Below, piece after piece: positions 58,566 through 64,000 of a DNA stretch of 64,000 nucleotides. Made by a program: the position numbers and the translations under genes. The stretch is from Stictocephala bisonia (lineage: Eukaryota; Arthropoda; Insecta; Hemiptera; Membracidae), in contig JAQJVL010000155.1 of NCBI GenBank assembly GCA_035578905.1, positions 868,001-932,000 on the forward strand, read 5' to 3'. A model generated the notes under the pieces. The model ran no database searches. It was given only the letters and a program-made list of their open reading frames with translations, and was not told where the DNA came from. How positions within the stretch are numbered: position 1 is the stretch's first letter; every line of letters begins with the position of its first letter.

Positions 58566-59810
58566 ACCACTAATGAACTACCACGTCGGCAACATACAAA
58601 ATCAACAAAACATATAACATAATTGAACAGTCAGTTTTCATTTTGTTTTATACAAAATCACAATACTGTATTTAAATTTACACAAAGCATTTAAATATTT
58701 CAATTTTAATCAGCATTTTTACCGTGGCAAGTAGTTATAAATTTGAAAATTTATGGTTACTGAACATTTTGAATGTGTGTAAAGTTTAGTATAATGTTAG
58801 GGGACCTAACAATCGATTGACTGAGCGAGGAGAGGGTCAATAATTCGAAGGAATGGGAGAGAGTGAATGAAGAAATTGTATGTCTGAAAGGGAGTTTGAT
58901 GTTGGGACGAGTGGAAAGAATGACGATTGCCATAACATTGTACCATGTTTCATGCAATAAAACATTTTATTATTATTAGTGTTTACATTTATTTAAGGCT
59001 AAAAGAGATAAAGTTTAGTCAAATAGTTCAATGTCAGGGAGACGTTTTGATTCATTAAATGAAAGCAAACTGAGCACAGTAAAACTTTCTCTGCAGAGCT
59101 AATACTTACAATACCATTTATAATACTTGTAAAATACTAACTAACTCGTAAATATTTATAACAAAGATAGATAGGTGTTTTTAATTTGATGACATATTTA
59201 GAGGAACAGATGAATGTAGTATTGGAATTACTGCAAGATTGTAGTACAGTACTCGGTAATAACTTCGACCAGATGAGTATCAAAGAACGCGGGGCCCCTC
59301 ACCGTAACCAACCCGTAGTGCTTGAAAGCACAGGGCAGGACTCTCTTTAATCAACTGAAGACCTTAAAGTACAGGCCAACAATTACTAAGCTCAGAGGAG
59401 GAGGGCTTAGACAAATTCAAAGTCAAGACAGAGATCTCTGATATTAAATATCGTTATATGGTATAGCTACTGTATTGATTCTAAATAATGATAAAACATG
59501 TTTTAGTTTTTTTTTAAATTATTATTTAAAAAATCCCTATCTGAATGTTTGTTTTACTTGACTTATTTCGATTTTTCTACAAAGGTTAACGTTACATTTC
59601 TGTAAAGAGAATAGTATAAGAAGACTCGTATATAACTTTAGTTGCTCTGTACATATGTTTTTATAGAGATATGTGACTGATAAGTTTTGAATTTGATGAT
59701 GGATGATTTTAGTTACAGAGGTTTGTGATTGAAAAAGACTTAGGCTACGTTTTATAACATTTTGTTAAATGATTAGCAACTAAACAATATATACTTGAAG
59801 AAGAGGAGAG
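58566..59810. other. AT-rich non-coding sequence with a possible retroelement tail
   Basis: 58,750-58,980 is GC-richer and ends ATGCAATAAAACATTTTATT then ATTATTAG, which resembles a non-LTR 3' tail. No coding remnant was read. The minus-strand frame 58,757-58,957 has no motif. Confidence 0.3.
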
Positions 59811-60020
59811 AGTGTAGCTGTGAAAGAGCCCTAACAGTCGCGTGAGGCAGGCCGGCAGGCCTCATAAGGCCACTACTTGAGGAAGGGGGAGTGTTGCTGT
59901 GAAAGGGCCCTAGAGTCACGTGAGGCTGGCCACATAAGGCCGCTACTTGTGGAAGGGGATATAGTAGTGCTATGGAAGAGTTCTAACGGTCGCGTGAGGC
60001 TGGCCTCAGAAGGCAACTAT
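59811..60020 (+). repeat. GC-rich tandem repeat, about 73-79 bp, three copies
   Basis: GTGAAAGAGCCCTAACAGTC, GCGTGAGGCAGGCC and CATAAGGCCACTACTTGAGG are repeated from 59,820, 59,899 and 59,972, with increasing divergence. The segment GGCAGGCCGGCAGGCCTC is locally palindromic. Confidence 0.9.
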
Positions 60021-60335
60021 TTATCCATATTGATTACGCGCTCCTTCGCGTGCCTCGCTCTTCAATAGGCGATTTCATTTAGCAATTTAATTAGGATTGG
60101 TTGCCGTGACGGTCGGCGCGGCAGGGCTGCCATATGCGCGACATGTGGTCGTTCAGAGTCGGCGTTTCACAAGACGAGGAACCGAACCAGCAACTTTTGT
60201 TTTTCTCTTATTACAAGGGTAAGGTTCGTTTCCTGAGCGTATCGAATTTGCCTGGGCATGGACGTGGTCCAAGGGTGATTTTAATTATAGAAGCAAACCA
60301 ACAGGAACCAAATGAATGGACAGAAAAACGTTGAT
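60021..60335. promoter_or_regulatory. Complex block, candidate conserved element
   Basis: Contains GCGCTCCTTCGCGTGCCTCG, then TTTAGCAATTTAATTAGGAT and TTGGTTGCCGTGACGGTCGG. Complex, unique sequence with a homeodomain-type TTTAATTAGGATT core. The plus-strand frame 60,134-60,334 is unrecognised. Confidence 0.25.
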
Positions 60336-61049
60336 TATTTTGCATACATTTTTTTCTATATACCTCAGAATGAAATTTTGATCATTTAGACAGTTTGAGC
60401 TTATATTTCTACCAAGCCTAACAAAATTTTACTAAGCCAAGATCCTTCAGACGATCTTGTTATTATTATGTAAAGTACTTAAGATAATGCCTTTTCCTGT
60501 ATAGAAACAATTTTAGCGTTAACTAGAACTTGTTTAAAATGACTTGACATAATTATTTCTATGTTTTTAAAAATATTTTGGCGAGTAACTTTTATGACGT
60601 GATCCTAACCAAATAGTCCTAAAATGTAAAAATTATTCAATGCTGAAACACAATAATACCACAAGCGTTTTTAATGTAGAACCCAAACTATATTGAATAT
60701 GTGAATATCGTGGTCGTATTACGTGTAATTAAGACATGAATTTGTCTTACTTCAATCCGAAGTGGATAATTTAAGATAACTTGTGTAATCTTGAGAGCAC
60801 AAGATATCTAGTACAGTATAATATATTAAAGTCTATAAATGTCAAATCTATAAACGTTTTAGTTTTGTACAACCATTACGTCGAACATTACTTAGTTTCA
60901 CAAAATTAGGCCAGCAGTTTCAGATTCAAAATTCTAATTTATGATATTTGAAAATCAAACAATAAGTATGACCGTTGTTATCATATAATCAAAGGTATGA
61001 CCAAACAATTGTTTTTTAATCAACGCAATAGCGCAATAGAAGGGGGCTG
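60336..61049. other. AT-rich non-coding sequence
   Basis: Nothing recognised. Confidence 0.35.
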
Positions 61050-61560
61050 TAAATAAACACTATAACGAATATCGTAAGAGAAGGAGGAATATAAAGCGAT
61101 AATCTGACAAAGATGGCGAAATCCTATTACCTTCCTTCATATGATAAATACGTTTCGGTATTGAATTTCCGACCCCAGCATAGTAGAATTGGGTCATAAA
61201 ACCCATGAAAGGACTTTGGGTCGGTTGGTGCGAGGCGGGCGGTCGGGGATGTTTTTGGGGCTCCCCTCCCTTCAGGTCGTAAAGTGGATGATAAATAGAC
61301 ACGTAGAGGCGGCCAGAGGGACCTCTGGGGGAGGTTTTGTGAAAGTAGAAAACAGCTTCCAAAAGTGCGTTCAAATGTAGGTACCTGACAACGCCTACCT
61401 GAGTAAACGCCCTGAAAGCAAAGCCGGGAATTGTTTGCATAAAAGATTTACGGTCAACCAGTTCCAGCCAAGTCCGCAGGGACGTCTTTGACACTTCTAT
61501 GGACTTCCTAGACTTCTCCCAGATTAACGGAGCTTTAGAAAATGCTTGGAGGTTTGAAAG
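61050..61560. promoter_or_regulatory. GC-richer block with a 144-codon open frame, nature unclear
   Basis: A 0.5-kb block distinct in composition from its flanks. The minus-strand frame 61,060-61,494 (from MSKTSLRTW to LLLRYSL) is the longest unexplained one outside repeats. It shows no known domain, and the antisense frame 61,189-61,380 is also open. I lean toward conserved regulatory DNA or an old exon, without proof. Confidence 0.25.
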
Positions 61561-62320
61561 ATGATATGTCTTTTGTCAGGAACAGCCAAAAATAACCTCA
61601 AGTGCGAATTCTATCGGTAGTTTTATGACATTTGTCATATGTATGTTAACAAAATTTTTTGGCGATCCAGAAACTTTTTAACAACTGCTGACGAAGGTAA
61701 TGTAAATTTATCTTTAAAGTTCAGAGATAGAGGAAAGGCAGCACATATATAGCCTACATGGCACTTTAGGAAATTATATAGATAAATTAAACGATAGGTT
61801 TGACTAATAGAATTGTTCGAATAACATGCATTTTATATTAAAAATCATCATTGTTCCAAGATAGGGTAAATACTATCCTATAAAAAATCGACAAGAAGAC
61901 TAGTATAGAGGCAGGATATCATAAAAAATGAAAACTGTACTTATTTTTAAATCCCACGAAGAAATCAACGGAAGGATTATATGACAAAATTATTCAATCA
62001 CTATAGAACAGTTGACAAAATTTTTTTTAAAACAATTTCCCTGCATGGTTGTATTCTATCCTAGTTTTTGTCGGCTTAATTTGAGAAAAGAATAACATAG
62101 ATAATAAGAATGGCTTAAAAACCAAAACTATGTAAACAGTCATGAAAAAAATATGATAAAACCATGTAAATGTAACAGTTTTAGCTGACGATTTTGTTGA
62201 CTTTATGAATATTCATGCAAAGACATTGTAAGAGTTACTATCTCAAATTCTTTCATCTGTTGTTTGAATGTTATTTGTTAGCATTGGTTTGTTCATGATT
62301 GGTAGATACTATTTCGAGTG
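61561..62320. other. AT-rich non-coding sequence
   Basis: Nothing recognised. Confidence 0.35.
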
Positions 62321-62657
62321 TTTTAAGGAACAAACACAACGTTTCGACAGGTATAACAAACTCCTGTCGTCTTCAGGTGTCACTTACTACCTTAGCCTAC
62401 ATTTCAAACTAGTTTTTTCTCTTAGCCCATACTAATTCAAGAAAACACAAAAAAAAACTACATGTTTAAAAACTACGGTTGAGTGTTAGAAAAATCAAGT
62501 GTTCTTCACTATTTTAGTGTTTCCTTGAATTTGTATGGGTTAAGGGAGAGGGGAAGCTAGTTGTAAATGTAGGCTAAGGTAGTTAGTAATGCCTGAAGAC
62601 GACAGAGGTTTGTTATGACAGGGGGTTGTTCGAAACGTTGCGTTTGTTCCTTAAAAA
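62321..62657. mobile_element. Foldback element with CTGAAGA...CGAAACG arms
   Basis: The left end TTTTAAGGAACAAACACAAC and the right end TTTTAAGGAACAAACGCAAC (in reverse) begin arms of about 130 bases; a central 60 bases are unique. Each arm, read inward-to-outward, has CTGAAGACGACAG, a short loop, and then TCGAAACGTTG. In the left arm CGACAGG pairs with CCTGTCG. No coding sequence is present. Confidence 0.85.
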
Positions 62658-62859
62658 CCAGAAGCATTGGAAATCTCCAAATACTTTAGACCAATCATAC
62701 TCTCCTCTAACATTCTAAAATATAAACTTGAAAAAATACTGACTAGACCGATAATAAAGACATTTATTGTCATGATGATAACAATATAATGTAATCACAA
62801 ACTATAAATTAAAATACATAAGTTTTCATATCAAAATTATTATTCGCTTTCTCCTTTCT
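62658..62859. other. AT-rich spacer
   Basis: Nothing recognised. Confidence 0.3.
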
Positions 62860-63255
62860 AACAACAGTTCGGCCTCGCTAAATAGCGTCAAACAGCGAAA
62901 GAAACCAGTTACACATTCGCTTACAACGTTCTGTGAAGTAATAGCCGCTAAGAAAGGTTTTTGAAAGGCAAAAGGGCCGTTTCAGGGGGCATAAACTTTA
63001 TAGAAGGGATGAAACAACAGAACCGACAACAGGGAAAACAGAACGGCAAACGGCATAAACCCGAAACGGCGTCGAATAGCTCCCTCAGGGGCTTAATTCC
63101 CGGGACTTTACGGCGCGAGCCGACGTGATCGAAATAAATTAAATAAAATGTTGCAATCTTGAATGCATAACGTGCAGGAACGATCGACGTGCGATAATGT
63201 GTGGCGAGATTGCATTAAATTATTTACAAGATTATGGATCCCTAACATCCTTGAC
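62860..63255. promoter_or_regulatory. Candidate conserved non-coding element
   Basis: Complex sequence without repeats or long frames, GC-richer, containing CGGGACTTTACGGCGCGAGC, GATCGAAATAAATTAAATAA and GAGATTGCATTAAATTATTT. Texture and lack of coding frames resemble deeply conserved insect non-coding elements near developmental genes. It lies 17 kb upstream of the SoxC start exon. Confidence 0.3.
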
Positions 63256-63524
63256 ACGGGTTTTTATGTTGCGGAAAACTGGTCTGTCAGAGGTCGATGA
63301 ATTTGCTTTTATGGCAATTCTATTGACAAGACCTTTTTACTGTCTTTAGCCAGTCTGTTTACTTTGAAATAAGACTCAATTTGAGGTTATGTATGGTGGG
63401 TTATAAGAAACCGTATATATGTGATACTTTTAAAAATATACTTATTATAAATTTCCCAGTAACATATATGATCGCTCATTATGTATACCAATTTTACCAT
63501 TTATAAGCCCTTATGACTTGCTAT
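63256..63524. other. Non-coding sequence
   Basis: Nothing recognised. Confidence 0.3.
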
Positions 63525-63750
63525 CAGCGTGTTTACTACCAGATAAGTCTGAGGTGTCCATGTTAGCTAGTAATGAGTGTTCGAATGTTGTGTAGGGGAG
63601 ACAACTGAGTATCAGGCTTGTAAATTATCTGAGTTCAGACCAATATTACGTGGATTGGATTAGACTACACAGGGCATCCACACTCATCCTACACTCAAGT
63701 AATCATTCCCCTTAAAATGCACTCAAAATTGGTCGGCATCTCATATATAA
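63525..63750 (+). repeat. R1 repeat family, diverged fragment
   Basis: TCTGAGGTGTCCATGTTAGC, CAGACCAATATTACGTGGAT, CTACACTCAAGTAATCATTC, CCCTTAAAATGCACTCA follow the order of 32,950-33,230. More eroded than the other copies. Confidence 0.5.
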
Positions 63751-64000
63751 GAATTTATAAAAATACCAAAAATATAATTTATAATAGTTCACCATTACCT
63801 TTTTGGGGAATATATCATCTATCAATAAAAATCCCAAATATTATTGACCGACTAAACGCAGTTTCTCAAAAAATATAAGGCTTTGGTCTATGAAACTTGC
63901 CACTAACATCCCTTATAGACTCTAGATGGTTATTTAAGAAAAAATTGAAAAATATTTCCTCTCAAAGAGGTACATAAATGTAGGCGTAAATAAAAGATAC
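63751..64000. other. AT-rich end of window, possible retroelement debris
   Basis: Plus-strand reading near 63,896-63,975 gives NLPLTSLIDSRWLFKKKLKN, faintly like a non-LTR pol end, but it is too short to call. Confidence 0.2.

Overview
This is a gene-poor, AT-rich window of animal nuclear DNA, most probably from an insect. The evidence is one split HMG-box gene with GT-AG introns, short runs of the insect-type telomere pentamer TTAGG at several interior sites, tRNA-derived SINEs, decayed non-LTR retrotransposon ends and many foldback or MITE-like repeats. A hemipteran is a reasonable guess but is not proven by anything here.

The one confident protein-coding gene lies on the minus strand. It is a SoxC-class transcription factor (relative of Drosophila Sox14 and vertebrate Sox4/11/12). 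A short first coding exon (45,380-45,261, 40 codons, starting MVPQQ) ends in a consensus donor, and after an intron of about 27.6 kb a single large exon (17,625-16,516) carries the whole HMG box, a middle region with five clustered psi-K-x-E motifs, and the conserved SoxC C-terminal end. The two exons join in phase 0 and give a predicted protein of 409 residues. A long AT-rich 3' UTR running to about 13,400 is plausible. The giant intron holds several islands of higher GC and complex sequence with AP-1, CRE, Maf-like and Sox-like sites, which are candidate enhancers, among MITEs, a SINE and tandem repeats.

Region by region: 1-13.4 kb (downstream of SoxC) is repeats: an anonymous family (R1), a MITE rich in TATCGATA (DRE-like) motifs, two copies of a tRNA-derived SINE, and a non-LTR retrotransposon 3' end that carries a nested minisatellite-like insertion. 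13.4-17.6 kb is the SoxC 3' UTR and main exon. 17.6-45.3 kb is the intron, including a 115-bp tandem array with its own CRE and TATA box, a long (TA)n next to an inverted repeat, and a second decayed non-LTR end. 45.4-64 kb is the 5' flank or 5' UTR introns: a GC-rich patch near 45.5-45.75 kb, foldback elements at 46.8, 47.9-49.0, 54.5-54.8 and 62.3-62.7 kb, a pogo/Tigger-like MITE at 51.2 kb, minisatellites at 50.0-50.9 (166 bp), 55.8-56.5 (48 bp, with a 96-bp higher order), 57.9-58.6 (53 bp) and 59.8-60.0 kb, another non-LTR tail, and complex GC-richer blocks at 60.0-60.3, 61.05-61.55 and 62.86-63.25 kb that may be conserved regulatory DNA.

I found no CRISPR array, rRNA, bacterial operon or intact transposase or reverse transcriptase. 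The most interesting signals are the SoxC locus organisation and the unusually varied foldback and tandem repeats, several of which appear undescribed.
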